Assembly: GCA_026120185.1 (NCBI GenBank)
Contig: JANUWF010002342.1
Span: forward strand, 5,704,501 to 5,768,500
Direction: 5' to 3'
Origin: Voacanga thouarsii
Lineage: Eukaryota > Streptophyta > Magnoliopsida > Gentianales > Apocynaceae
DNA length: 64,000 nt
This document shows, piece by piece, positions 10,900 to 22,336 of the stretch (position 1 is the stretch's first letter; the number at the start of each line of letters is the position of its first letter). A program made the translations under genes and the position numbers. The notes below the pieces were generated by a model. It was not told the DNA's origin and did no database searches. It saw nothing but the letters and a program-made list of their open reading frames with translations.

Positions 10900-12060
10900 T
10901 CGAAAATAATTTTTGGGATAAAAAGTCGTTTTCCAAAAGTCAATCTCATTACAAGAGATCATTTTCCAAAATCGTGTCAAAACAGGGTAAAGAGTACTTT
11001 TCAGACATCGAAACAAGTTTCCAAGAGTATTTGGGTCATTTTCCCCTTACTTGATCACAAAAGTCATTTTCAATGGTATTCGGGCATTTTACACTTACCT
11101 AATTTGAAAAGTATTCACAAGAGTTTCGGTAAAGATATGTTGGTCATTTACTGAATATTCGATTCTAAAGGTTTTCATAAAATATTCCAATAAAGGCATT
11201 TGGATCATTTTTCAAATACCGATTCCAAAAGGAACTCATTTCAAAAAATCCAGAATTCTAATTCCAAAAGAGGATTAAATTTAAAGTTTCCAAACAAAAT
11301 TCCATAAAATACTCTAATAAGGGCATTATAGTTAATTTATGAATACCTGATTCCAAAAATTACTATTTTTCAAAAATTCCAAGTATTTAATCCAAAAAAG
11401 GATTAAATTCACAAATTCATACTTTAATCATCCGTTAATGTTTCTAAGCCAATTATGAAGTTCATTCAAGCCTAAAAGGCATAAAAACAAATCTTTCTCA
11501 GATAAACCTTAAACATATTCAGGGATTTTCAAAATGGTATAAAACATAGCATTCCATGGAAAAACAAAGCATACTAACTTTCAAAAGGTTTTAGAATCCA
11601 AGGGACTCACCTCGTGTCCTAACTAAACTCTTTCCATTTACGACTGTTCAACCACCGTTTTCAACGTTTTATTGGTCGTTAACTAATAAACCCATTCCAA
11701 ACATCATTTTTAGGTCAAATCATGTTCGGCCAAAAAATAGCTGACGATTAACCGACATCTAGGCGACGTGTCCGAAGGTTAGCTAACATCCAACCGACGT
11801 TTTGCTGATGGGGTCAACAGTAAGCCGACGGTTAAGGAAAACCTTCAACTTTCGTTCACGCCATTTTTTCATCGTTTGTTCAATTCTTTCGTTTTTATTT
11901 TTCCAAATACTTTCTCCTTTCATATACAAGGGATTCACTTAATATTTCCCTTTTATTTCATCCAAAATCACACAATTAATCATCCTTAAGTCCATGTACC
12001 TATGCAATGAATTGATTAGCCCTGCAAAACCTATGTGAATTGTGGACTGACTTGTGAGTC
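10900..12060 (-). repeat. Inverted segment inside the 3' LTR of X
   Basis: The flanks (9289-10890 and 12120-13148) align in the plus sense with the solo LTR 52014-55760. The middle aligns only with its reverse complement: TCGTTTTCCAAAAGTCAATC at about 10932 matches the complement of about 54555-54600, and the complement of 11590-11640 (GTAGGACACGAGGTGAGTCC) matches the solo LTR near 53885-53905. Element C, which lies on the minus strand, shows the same order on the plus strand at 58920-59260. Confidence 0.7.
11019..11410. repeat. Degenerate tandem repeats in the G2 LTR
   Basis: A motif of the form GTATTTGGGTCATTTT followed by a TTACCTGATTCCAAAAG-like part recurs at about 11019, 11071, 11126, 11186 and 11311. 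The spacing is 50-60 bp, with one interval of about 125 bp. Confidence 0.55.
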
Positions 12061-13148
12061 AAGGGGATCAAATTCTAAAAAGTGTTATTTTACCCTAAAA
12101 ATATTTTGATTTGGAAATTCTACGGGATCAGATAACCCTCTTGCCTGATCATTCAGAAGGGGTTGGTATTGGTAATGTTGAGTACTCAATAAGAACTTTA
12201 ATCTTTGTACTAGCCTGCATTAGAATTAGACGACCCTAGTAACCTGGCTTAGTTCTGGGGATTATCTTACTACGAACGGGATGACAAGATATTGAGATAA
12301 GTCGTCCTGGCTAGCCATCTAATGCCTGGCAATTACCGTGCTGTGTGTACACTTTGTGATTTGGGTTGTTCACAAGCTGGGTTGGACACCCTTTGCTACC
12401 TCGATGGTGATTGATGTCAAGATTGGGACCCTTGCCTGTAGCAAGTAAAAGAATGTGTGCTGCGTGCACTTGTTGATTGTAGTACACTGCGGTGTACTTA
12501 TTTTTTCGGCAATGCATGGATTGAATATTGGAGGCAGCGGTCTTAGTGTAATGATATGTGGCGCCGAAGGCAATGACTATGGGACTTGCATACAGGCCAA
12601 CCTTCTGTTGGAGAAGTGCCTGTGATTTTGAAATTGAGATAATGCTTTGAAAGTAAAATACAGTTTTCCAAAAATGATTGACTTATGGATAAACTCTTCT
12701 TTATAGATTTTTGGAATTATTTTCAATAGACAAATGATATACTGTTCCATAAAAGTTTTATGTACTTTATTTTTTCATAAAGCACTAGCACATACGGGAC
12801 TAACTGAGTGATTCGTCACTCACACATGTCTTTTATCTTACCTTTTGTAGGATCCAGAGCTAAGCGGACCTACAGATAGAAGGACGATACCACAATGTCA
12901 GCAATATAGGTCTGGATGGTTTCCCTTTTGATCATGTACTTTATTCTGTTGTAGATAGAGATGACATGCATGAGATTCCTTGATATATGTATATGTGTGG
13001 CCATCGGTATGGGATATTGTTGAGTTTGGACCTTATATATATATTTACTCTGTTGTTTTCATTATAACGATCCCTTTTCCAGGAAATGGGACGGGGCGAC
13101 ACCCGGCGTTAATATACTTCCATTGTTGTCTTTAGTAAAGGTGTTACA

Positions 13149-13950
13149 ACCATACTTAAAGTAATTACCTTTGGGCTGCCTATTGGGCTTGGCCTGACCA
13201 GATGCTTTGGGTTGGGCCCCTATGTTGTTTTGGACCTTTCTCATCTTGAATTTCTTAAGCTTTGCCTTAATTCCAAAAGAAGAAGTAGAACGAGAAACTG
13301 AAACCTTTGACACAGGCTTCATGATCATCTCTACCACATGGAGCTCTTTCATAAGCTCCATGAGATTCATATCCAACTTGTTCATGTTGTAGTTCAACTT
13401 GAACTGAGAATATGAATCAGACAAAGTTTCAAGAACCATGTCAATTTAGCTCTCATGATTTATCATTGCACCTAGGACCTCGCCCTCCTCAAAGTACATA
13501 ATAATCTTGAGTAGATATTCTCGAACCAATGCCTGCTTACCATCCTAGTATTCATGATTGCCCTAAGAGCTTCCTGCCTTGCGAGCCGGCTCCTATCAAC
13601 AAACATGGTATGCAATGACTAATTCATGTCGTATGCAGTGGCTATGTACTTATGTTTAGATTGGAGCACACTAGACATAGAAGCCAACATATAGCATTTA
13701 GCCATCTCATCGACTTTTTTCCATGCCTTTTCAACCTCTCGCTCCTGATCAGTGGATTCTTCCCAATATCAGGACAGGGATCCATAAAAACATACTTGTA
13801 CTCCTCGGTAGTGAATACTATGTTCAGGTTTCTCTTCCTGTCCACATAATTTGGGTCTGTCAACTTATTCTCCTTGAAAATGATTAACAATGGACTGAAG
13901 CCAAATATTTCTGAAATATTATGAAAAAAACATTCATTTAGTTTGTAAGA
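13149..13950 (-). pseudogene. gag: Copia gag (UBN2/copia-type gag polypeptide), truncated
   Basis: Blocks typical of plant copia gag are visible: FKENKLTDPNYVDRKRNLNI (near 13880-13820) followed by VFTTEEYKYV, and, after a badly broken stretch (13640-13440), VLETLSDSYSQFKLNYNMNK then LDMNLMELMKELHVVE (about 13436-13330). The C-terminal basic linker is rich in Lys, Gln and Pro, and the sequence stops at GNYFKYG, where the zinc knuckle C-x2-C would begin; that is exactly the junction with gypsy X. The two open stretches are 13642-13890 and 13062-13439, the latter continuing by chance into the X LTR. Several stops and frameshifts make it non-functional. Confidence 0.85.
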
Positions 13951-15538
13951 AATAAAAATGCATATTTCTTTATATTATTTCTTTGATAATAGATAACTCT
14001 TAAAACTATTATCAATAATATAAATAGTTTGGCTCTTAGAAAAACTAATAGAGCTTCGTAGGAAAATTAATAACATTCTAAGTTAAGTGTATAACTATCA
14101 TGAATCAAAACTTTCTAAATAGGTAATGGTCTAGAAAAAGTTGCACCGATAGGATGGCCATTAATTCACACCAACTACACGCAATCTAATACTAAAAACC
14201 TTCAACGTAGGTTGGTCAATCCTAGCAAATACCCTAGGCTTTTAATTTTTACTCTTCCATTAGTTCTAGATACTTTTGGAAATCCATCCTATAGGGGTTC
14301 ATGCTCAAAATGACACGAGAAAATCCACTATCTCTAATAAGAGTTGTGATGGAAGCCATGGGATCGTTGGAATCCCTCTCCCACTTAATCTTTATTGAAA
14401 ATGGAGTTTTAGGCCCAAAAACATTTTCTATAATCTTATGATTTTATTAACTTTAGTAAAAAATGAAAATGCAATATTATTCTCTATGTCAAAGATTAAA
14501 TCCTCTGAGAGAATAAACTATGAATTTATTTTGCTATTCTAAGTTAATAACCAAGTAAAACTTTATTAAATAACCTTAAGTTCAATATTTTTCTCTATGT
14601 CAAGGATTAAACCCTCTAAGAGAATAAACCATGAGCTCCTTTATTTTTAAAGTTTCTTAGATTAAAACATTTTATAAAAAAAACCTTTCTATCTAGTGAA
14701 ACTTTGGTCTCACGAGAACTTGTGCATTTGATCACAAAAACAAAATAAGCATGATAACAAAAGTAAAATTTTTCATGCTTAAACTATTTATTTATTCCTA
14801 AGTGACCAAACAATGGATTAAACATCATCAATTAAAAATTAATGATCTTGTTTAATCCTAAGGTGGTTTTATCCTTTACTACTCATTTTCATACAAATTA
14901 TTTATCTATAACTATTGCAAAAAATTAACATCATAAAATGGTTTCAAAACATGATTACATCAAGGAAAAATTAAGGTACAGAACTTCAACAGTGCTTTCC
15001 CTTTTCTTGGACAAAATTGCGCACATCCGCCTCTAGGAAGAATGCACCTGGTGCCTGGTCCATTTGGCCCACTTAGCGGCGGGTCTGCTTTGTTTCTCCA
15101 AAAACTCCGGCAGAGCAGAGTAGACTTGGCGCCTAGTCAGATCGGCCCTCTTGGTGCCAAGTCCGTTCTGGAGTTCACCGATTTCTAGAAAAATCCTACT
15201 CTTCAGCCATTTTTCACCCCTCAACAATTCTAGCAATCATGTTCTTTAGTCTCCAAAATTTACAAGTTAAAAGAAGTGCAAAACCAAACATAAAAACATG
15301 CATGTACAAGTACCTATGCCTCTAACCACAAGGCGTAGATCGCATCTATTGAAAATTAGAAAAACAATGGGAAAACCATTAGAATACATAATCATATACC
15401 TCTAACCGCGAGGCGTACATGAACTCTAGAAACCAATGTATGAAGGATCATATGAAATCACAAAAGGTTCATTTTTAATACTAAAGGAACCACCTTTTCT
15501 AGTTTTTTAACCTTAGTACATGCTTCTTGATGAAAACC
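13951..15538 (-). other. Copia leader between primer site and gag
   Basis: There is no convincing ORF in these 1.6 kb. Two copies of a block with ATTTTTCTCTATGTCAAGG and CCTCTAAGAGAATAAACCATG (near 14475-14525 and 14585-14635) form a diverged direct repeat about 110 bp apart. A locally GC-rich patch at 15025-15240 (GGCGCCTAGTCAGATCGGCC) differs in composition from its surroundings. A 1.6-kb leader is long for a copia element and may hide an old insertion. Confidence 0.5.
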
Positions 15539-15540
15539 GT

Positions 15541-15553
15541 AGCACTGATACCA
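15541..15553 (-). other. Primer binding site of the copia element
   Basis: On the minus strand this reads TGGTATCAGTGCT, complementary to a methionine tRNA 3' end, two bases after the LTR end. Confidence 0.85.
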
Positions 15554-15555
15554 CT

Positions 15556-15897
15556 TGAAGGATCAAAACAGAAAACATCAAAGAAAACACAGAGGAAAAT
15601 TTTCAGTTTTCCGAGCCATATCTAGGAGAGAGTACTTACTTTTCTTGATTGGTCGTGGATGAACCAACATAGGGATGGGTTGAACTAGTACTTCTTACGT
15701 TGGAAGGGGAGAATAAGATGCCTGCAGTTTGACCGGTATTCTAGTCAATATTCTACTCCTACGCATCAAGCGTTTCCAAACGTTCTTTTTTTGTCTTTCG
15801 GAGTATAACTCTACCTTACTCTTGGGTTAACTTGGTGAAAGCTCTTTCTTTGTACAATCAAGATACTTTCCAAGAGAGAAAAAATAGAAGAACGTGG

Positions 15898-15939
<42 letters not shown>

Positions 15940-17402
15940 ACGGCACACCAGAGAGTGAAAGGAAAAATTAACGTCATCTTCTTCTTTTTTTTTTCTTCCT
16001 ATTTTCCTCTTAATTTCGGCCAGCCTTAGGGCTTCCTCAAGCCCTAATGGCTAAAATCATCAAGCCCTAATAGGCTTAGTGCTATGCTCATAAATCAGTC
16101 CAAGGCTGGCCCAATCTACTTAATTAATTAATTATCTATTCTGGGCTTCATTAGATACCCAAGACTAATTACTTAATTCTAATGGACTATTAATATATGT
16201 TAACATATATCAACCCAATTAATTAATTTATTCCAACTCAATTCTCTTAATTAATTAATTATCCTTTTTAGGCCTTATAAAAATCCAAGACCAATTAATT
16301 AATTCTAATTAGACTCTTAGAATAAATTTTATTCTCTTTTATATAATTATCCATTAAGCTTAGATTATATCTAAATAATACCAAGGTAACTTGAACTATT
16401 CCAGGGACCAAGAAACATATTATTTATGGCTACAAAATGACCAAAATGCCCTTACTATTAAATAGCTGCATTTTACCATTTCAAATATTCTCATTTATCA
16501 CTGTATGAAAATATTGACCCTAAGAATAATATTGCTAAAGTAATGTCTCCAACCTATAGGTGAAATGATGGAAATACCCCTATATATAATATCCATCAAT
16601 GAAACAGGATAAATGTACTAACAACCATCTAAAAGACATCTACCATCCTTAGATCTCTCCTCCGATAATCCATGACTCACTCGAATGTACTTACTTATCA
16701 TTAGAAGCTACCCAAAAGCACATATTCTAGAGTCACATTCCCAGGGAACTAGATCATTAGATTATCCCGAACAATTATAAGGGGGTAATTTAACTTTACT
16801 AAGTGAAGCATAGAAACTTTGTTGCATGAGTCCATCTTAACTAACTAGAGTAATATATCTAACATACAAGGATATTGATATCACAAAAGAAATCTCACCC
16901 AACATACATCAAAGTATAAAATCCTAGCTTCGCCAAACCACTAACTCATACTTAAGTATGAATGTATTCATCTACACTGTAGTAGTAATAGTCTAGTTTT
17001 TATAATTATAGTACTTTAAGAGAGACCACTACTACAAGTCCAGTTCTACGTATTCGAAATACGCCTATGCCAATGATGTGAGTGAGCTGCTCACTGAATT
17101 AAGGTAAGCCGTTCCTTATTTGAAATCATGGCATAATAGTCTTACCTTGATGAAATGTCTAGATCCATCAAATGACTAAGAACTAAATTTTACTTGTATG
17201 ACAAGTACCTATGGTCTATACCTTATTACGACGAACAACCCAACACATAGACCATTACTTGTCATACTTGGATAGACCATTACTTGTCACACTTGGATCT
17301 AAAATGTGCAATAACATAAGAAACAAACTAAATTGAATGAATAAATATTTTATTATAATATGTTTACGCAATACATAGGCTTTGAGGGTATATTTTCCAA
17401 CA
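15556..17402 (-). repeat. 5' LTR of the copia element
   Basis: It begins (minus strand) TGTTGGAAAATATACCC and ends GATCCTTCA. It aligns throughout with the plus-strand solo LTR at 23050-24823, including the shared AGTAAGTACTCTCTCCTAGA near its 3' end and the ATTAATTAATTA-rich middle. It contains an AG microsatellite at 15901-15936 in what is probably the transcribed leader. Confidence 0.9.
15901..15936. repeat. (AG)n microsatellite in copia LTR
   Basis: A perfect AG run of about 35 bp. The solo copy of this LTR has TCTCTTTCTCTGG-like sequence but no long run at the matching place (24470-24515). Confidence 0.95.
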
Positions 17403-17407
17403 CCACC

Positions 17408-17904
17408 CCCTTTTTTTCTTGAAAGGCATACTTACTGCCTGAACGTATGGTAATTTCATCCTAAACTAACTCATATACGATGCATATACTTCATTGATAC
17501 TAGAGCGTAGGGAACTATGATCTATTATAATACTCACAAGGTCATCTCAAGTAGGAAGTGTACCTTTCACTACAGTTGTGTTTGCATTGACCCCCTCCTG
17601 GTTCAATGCAAAGACTTTGGCCTTCACCTGGGGCTTCTGTCTCCTACTCCTTGTTGCTTTACTACTATATTCTTTATCAGCCATTAGTTGAGTAGAGTTT
17701 CCTGGGCTGATCCTCGAAGGCTTGGAGTAGTTGTTGCTCAGGTGATTTGAGTCCCCACAGTTGTATCACTCTCTCGATGAGTTCTTAGACTAGCAATTTT
17801 CCTCCACATGACCCTGCTTACCGCATAAATGACATATAGGCTGGTTAGAGAAAGCGTTCGTATGGGGTAGTTTGAGCCTATTTTCCTGTATCACTCCATT
17901 CTGA
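17408..17904 (-). pseudogene. gag C-terminus and start of protease of gypsy B
   Basis: The zinc knuckle CHLCGKQGHVEENC (17793-17834) has the full C-x2-C-x4-H-x4-C pattern. A second knuckle-like stretch (YNCGDSNHLSNNY) is degenerate. It is followed by the linker and by VFALNQEGVNANTTVVKGTL (near 17620-17560), the block just before the protease active site in related elements. Stops interrupt the frame. This piece continues the gag at 32293-33089; the two are separated by CACTA-1, which duplicated TGA at 17902-17904 and 32293-32295. Confidence 0.75.
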
Positions 17905-18300
17905 CACTACAAAAAAAATTAGGCTATTTGTGGTGGCCTTAAAATTTCCACAACTAAGCCGCCATATATTTCATAAACAACCGTCCTATAATGATTTTTG
18001 ATCCATCACAAATATTGATGTCGTTTATAATTTACAACGGCCCAACAACCATCGTATATTTTATTTATGATGGTCTACACGACGGATTTCTTTTTGCCGC
18101 CATAAAAACAACAAAAGACCATTGTGTATAGTCCATTCAAATAAGACAGAATAAACGGTGGTTTTGAAGCCGTCGTTTAAAATGTGACTAACGATGACGG
18201 TTCAACAACTGTCGTTTATATATCGAGATTCTTATCCTATGGTTTATGGGCCACCGTATACACTGTTATATAGGCCTAATAAAAATAATAGTCATCCAAG
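17905..18300. repeat. Left terminal and subterminal repeats of CACTA-1
   Basis: After the 14-bp inverted repeat there are many short variants of a motif like GCCGTCGTTTATAA or its complement (for example near 18000, 18050, 18165 and 18210). Such subterminal repeats are the binding sites for the TNP1-like protein in known CACTA elements. Confidence 0.7.
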
Positions 18301-19640
18301 TCTCATTTCTATTTTATATAAGATGTTTTAGTATGGCCAATATATACGACAATCTCAATGTATCGTATATAAATTTAATTTTGTAAAATAATTTCTTGTG
18401 TGTAGTAAATAATTTGAATATATACAACAGTTCTTGGTGCATCATTTCTTTACTGTCATATATGTGAGCATCGCAAAAATGAATGTCATATTTAATATTT
18501 TCCGTAATGGTTAGATGAGCATCATATTTATTTTTTTTCAATAACACAAGGTAAGTGTCGTAGATAAATATTTTTTTGAATTAAAAAATAATATATTAGT
18601 GATGTAAAATTTTTATATAAAAAGTTGTGAAAATTGACATCTATAAATAATATTCCACTAAATGTACCATATCCCATTACATAGTCATTAATATGTACAA
18701 ATTTTAAATAAAACATAAGTATTATTCATCATAAAATATAATAGTCCATACCAAAAATTTCATAACCAAAATGTGTTTTGGTAAAATTAAATCATAAACT
18801 TCCTTGACATCAAGCATCCCCTTAGAAATAGCTTTAATTTTTGCATGCCTACACAAACAAGAATGAAAAAACCAAGTAAATGTTCTGCACTACAATCAAT
18901 TAAGGATAGGCACTCAATTGTGGAGATAAAAGTAGAAATGCACTAGCAATTTTTTCCCGTGTTTTCATATTCAAATTGTTGCAAGATAGACCTAATGATT
19001 CACAAGAAATCATGTCCTTCATTCCTTTCATAATTCCTTTTTAGTATCTTGGATTCAATGTAGTAACAAGTTTCTAAGTTACAAGTACAAGATAAACATT
19101 TTACATTATTGCAGTAATAATTTTCCACAGGAATAGCTGGTACTCACTTTCAAATTCAAAGGCAACAATTTGTAATGGATAACTACACAACCCAGTTATA
19201 TTTTAAACCATACAAAGATTACAATTATAAAATATTTATCAAATATAAGACCCATAGCATATTCCACCTTCCAACCTACAGCATATTAAATATTTGCTAC
19301 ATATTCCAACTGGTAGCATGCATAAGACAACACGTATTCCAAACCTCCTGAAGCATGCATAGGACAACATATATTCTAGCCCAAAATTTTTCAATATACT
19401 TAGATGATATCCCAATTGCCTTAATGCACTAACAATTTTCCACAAGAATAGCTAGGACTAACTCTCAAATTCTTAGGCATCGGCTATAATGGATACATAA
19501 GTAATCCCATTTCTATTTTTCAAGCATAAAAAAACCAAATATTTCAATCACTTTTCTGCATAAGACAACACAATTTCCAACTTGAAACTTTACAGCATTA
19601 CTAAACCTATATCCCAGTTGAAACACATTAAAGACTTAGA
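18301..19640. other. Non-coding 3' region of CACTA-1
   Basis: No ORF with recognisable content. It contains a diverged direct repeat: 19110-19230 and 19420-19535 share AATTTTCCACA(A/G)GAATAGCT and the following 90 bp, about 310 bp apart. Confidence 0.6.
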
Positions 19641-19649
19641 AGTTGCCAA

Positions 19650-21990
19650 TGGCTTTTACCTAGGATGGGGATGGAATAGCACGATCAGGAGTCTCTAAAT
19701 TCCCAAGTTCTCTAACAGGATTAATCCTTGATGACCCAATGCTAGGGGAAGTGTTTGAACTAGTCGAGGGTGGAATAAGAGAAACAACGAAGCGTTCAGC
19801 ATCACTTGGATTGAGCTTTGACAAAAATGCATCTAGTTGCTACTAGAAAATAGCTTGCATTTCGACTTTCTCCTGTTGAAACTTTCCTCATTGTATGCGC
19901 TCATCAATCCGATCTTCCATCTCATCCTGAACTTGTTGAACCTGAGCAACAATATTCAATATTGCATACTCTGTTATGGATGTCCTTGTTGGGCATCTTC
20001 CAATGCACCTCAAGTGCCCCTTTTTATTAGACCCTATTGTCTTGGTGAATATCTTTTGTTTTGCTTCCAAATTTCGCTCTTCTTTCGCCAATGATGCTAA
20101 CTCATTCTCCATTTTACCCTAAAATACAAATGCAAATTATCATCAATAATTATGTGCCATAGCTCTAAGGCCTGCAAAAAAACTATCGAAAAAGTAAGCA
20201 TGATGTTCCATTGAAGTTACAAAAATACAAGTGAGTGAGAACACATTGATTAGTTACAAATGAAAAAATGTTGGTTAGAGTAAATAGAATTGTCATGATA
20301 TGTCCAGTTCATACCTGAGCTTAGCTCTGGTCTAGAATTTTCTTGTTGACTTATTGGGACTACAGGCGTCACAGTAGCTACTAGCTCCTTCATAATTGCA
20401 TCTAGATTCTTCATAGCAGTTGTAGACTGTGAATGAGTGTTTGTTGATGTTACTTTGGGTAGCTTGGTATCAGACCCCGCTTTCAACTTTTATTGGGAAC
20501 TTACAATGAGCTGCAATGGAGATACCCATTGTTATATAGCAGAAGTCAGTGAATGTTACTGGTCAGTAAACAGTTCATTTTCCTTGATATGCTGGAAATA
20601 ATTTCTGAGAACATTTAGGTAGTTTATCAAATAAATATGTTGTTTACCTCTTTAGTGTCTAAATTCGTGTTAAGTAACTTTTTTAGAATGCACTCAATAT
20701 CCCTTGCTTTTGTTAGGTGCTCTGCTAGCAGTTGGTCATTGGATTTCAACTCTATGTCTTCAGGCCTCAGTTTTGCATCATCAAGCTATCCTTGATTCAC
20801 ATTATTATTGTTATCTAGATTAAGTAATGAGCGGCGGAATGCATGGAGATCATTCACTAAGAACAAATCCAGGCGCATCTACAAGACAACCAAACATGGT
20901 AAGAATAGCATGTCAGTGACCAAATTCAAATAATAAAGAGATGGATATAACATGTAGAGTTAAAAGGTTCTTGGAGCATGAGCTGTACATATAAAGTATG
21001 GGTAACCAAAGGAAATAGTAAACCTTTCAAGAGCACTTAGCATAAAAAGTTTGCCAAAATAGAGGGCATAATGTATGTCATCCATGAACCTATCCAGTTC
21101 AAACATTTCAATCACATACAGGATACAAGGTAAGTGAAGAAGGGCTTCAATTGAACAAATTGCAGCAGAGCAGAACCACCTACTTTCTCACAACTTTTTC
21201 GAGTTCGGATTGATTTGATGACTGCAAAGAGTCTAGTAGAGTCATACATTTATTTAGGTATTCTGCATCCTCGAATCCTCACAGGATTAAGAGATACCAG
21301 TTTGACTTACATGGAAGGGGTAAACATCATGCATAACATTTTACTATAATTTTTCATAATAGCAAGATGTATTTTTATAGTCTCACAACATAGTACTTTG
21401 CTGTCAAGACTTAAATCTTAGTTCTTACCATAATATAATTGGTACTAAGGCATATCTTTTGTTGAAGATATCCTTCCTCTTAATCTAGTGAAGCATAACT
21501 TTTTTAGGTCCCTTTTCATTAGTGTAAACCAAATATCATCCAAAGCTATAAATGAGCTTTGTTTCTCCTCTGGAATACATTTTTAGGTTTTCCTACAATC
21601 AGTTGTTGAAGTAAATAATCAAACACAGAAGTTTAAGGTAACTTAGATACATACTAACAAAATTTCACTGAGAACCACCATAGTTGTCAAGAAGTTATAT
21701 CACACAACATTATTTTTTTTCTTGTATTTCAAGTATAACTCTCAAAGGCATACTTACTCAAAAAGGTATTTATCTTACATGTTCATTTTTACGTATTTAT
21801 CTTACATTAAAACTAATAAAAGTTCCAAATAGCAGAAGTACTTACTCAAAAAGGTACTCATACAGGCTAGAATTTAACCAACCCATGTCATTGTTGGAGT
21901 TGTGAGTCATCTTCCCATATCTTGTGGTCTTCCAATTAGGACTCTTATTTTCTTCCCTCTTGGACAATTCTTTCCCATTATGCTTTGTTA
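19650..21990 (-). pseudogene. TNP1-like / Transposase_24-type protein remnant of CACTA-1
   Basis: Several coding-like pieces lie on the minus strand downstream of TNP2, where CACTA elements encode their DNA-binding protein. At 21990-21850 a Lys/Asn-rich stretch (ITKHNGKELSKREENKSPNW) resembles the region following the conserved core of Transposase_24 proteins. At 20486-20340 lies ELVATVTPVVPISQQ. At 20112-19650 there is a charged, probably coiled-coil segment (ELASLAKEERNLEAKQKIF; QVQQVQDEMEDRIDERIQ) followed by a Ser/Pro-rich end (PPSTSSNTSPSIGSS). Exons cannot be joined with certainty, and stops are present. I base the call mainly on position and coiled-coil character. Confidence 0.55.
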
Positions 21991-22336
21991 TTGCCATCTC
22001 GGCATTCTGAACTTTCTTTATGCCTTCTTGGTTGTATAACGCTTACAATAAAAACTGCTTCCTTGAACTAACGGGAATCTTGGAAGACGATAATGAATGA
22101 ACGCTATATGTTAAACTATAGCATACAAGTTATTAATCCATATGACATTGAAAAACCATATAAAGCTAGAAATACCACAAAAAATATTAAAATAATATGA
22201 TAGCTAGATTATATATAACATGTAAGAGCACCTTAGTTTACACAAACTAAGAACACATTGCACTCTTTAACATGTAAGATGGTTGATTTTAGCTGGCTGG
22301 TTGCATTCGATTGCCACTTAGATCAACCTTCTCTCC

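Larger units (their letters stand above)
1..13148 (+). mobile_element. Ty3/gypsy retrotransposon X (family G2), decayed, 5' end off-window
   Basis: This is an LTR retrotransposon with the domain order gag, protease, RT, RNase H, integrase, which defines Ty3/gypsy. The long LTRs (about 3.8 kb), the initiator-Met primer site and the gag/pol motifs suggest a Tekay/Del-like chromovirus; that lineage is inferred, because the C-terminal part of pol where a chromodomain would lie is deleted. The 5' LTR end (1-443 plus 4813-4841) is split by a G1 solo LTR. The internal region is 4842-about 9288 and the 3' LTR is 9289-13148. The element sits inside the gag of a minus-strand copia element; the five bases after its right end, ACCAT (13149-13153), are the expected target duplication, but the left copy is outside the window. 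All ORFs are broken. Confidence 0.88.
9289..13148 (+). repeat. 3' LTR of gypsy X (family G2)
   Basis: It aligns with the solo LTR at 52014-55760. The match begins at the GAACCTAGATG block (about 52179 in the solo copy), so about the first 165 bp of the LTR and the polypurine tract are deleted together with the end of pol. The right end is GGTGTTACA at 13148. A TATA-like box and a leader-like region lie near 10058-10250. The stretch from about 10900 to 12060 is inverted relative to the solo copy. The terminal 400 bp match 1-443. Confidence 0.85.
13149..17402 (-). mobile_element. Ty1/copia retrotransposon, 5' part (rest off-window)
   Basis: Reading on the minus strand, a 1847-bp LTR (17402 to 15556) starts TGTTGGAAAATATACCC and ends GATCCTTCA. 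It is followed by an initiator-Met primer site and then, after about 1.6 kb, by gag. The element is cut at 13149 by gypsy X. Its right flank CCACC (17403-17407) should be the target duplication; the left copy is off-window. It inserted between the gag zinc knuckle and protease of gypsy B. Confidence 0.85.
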
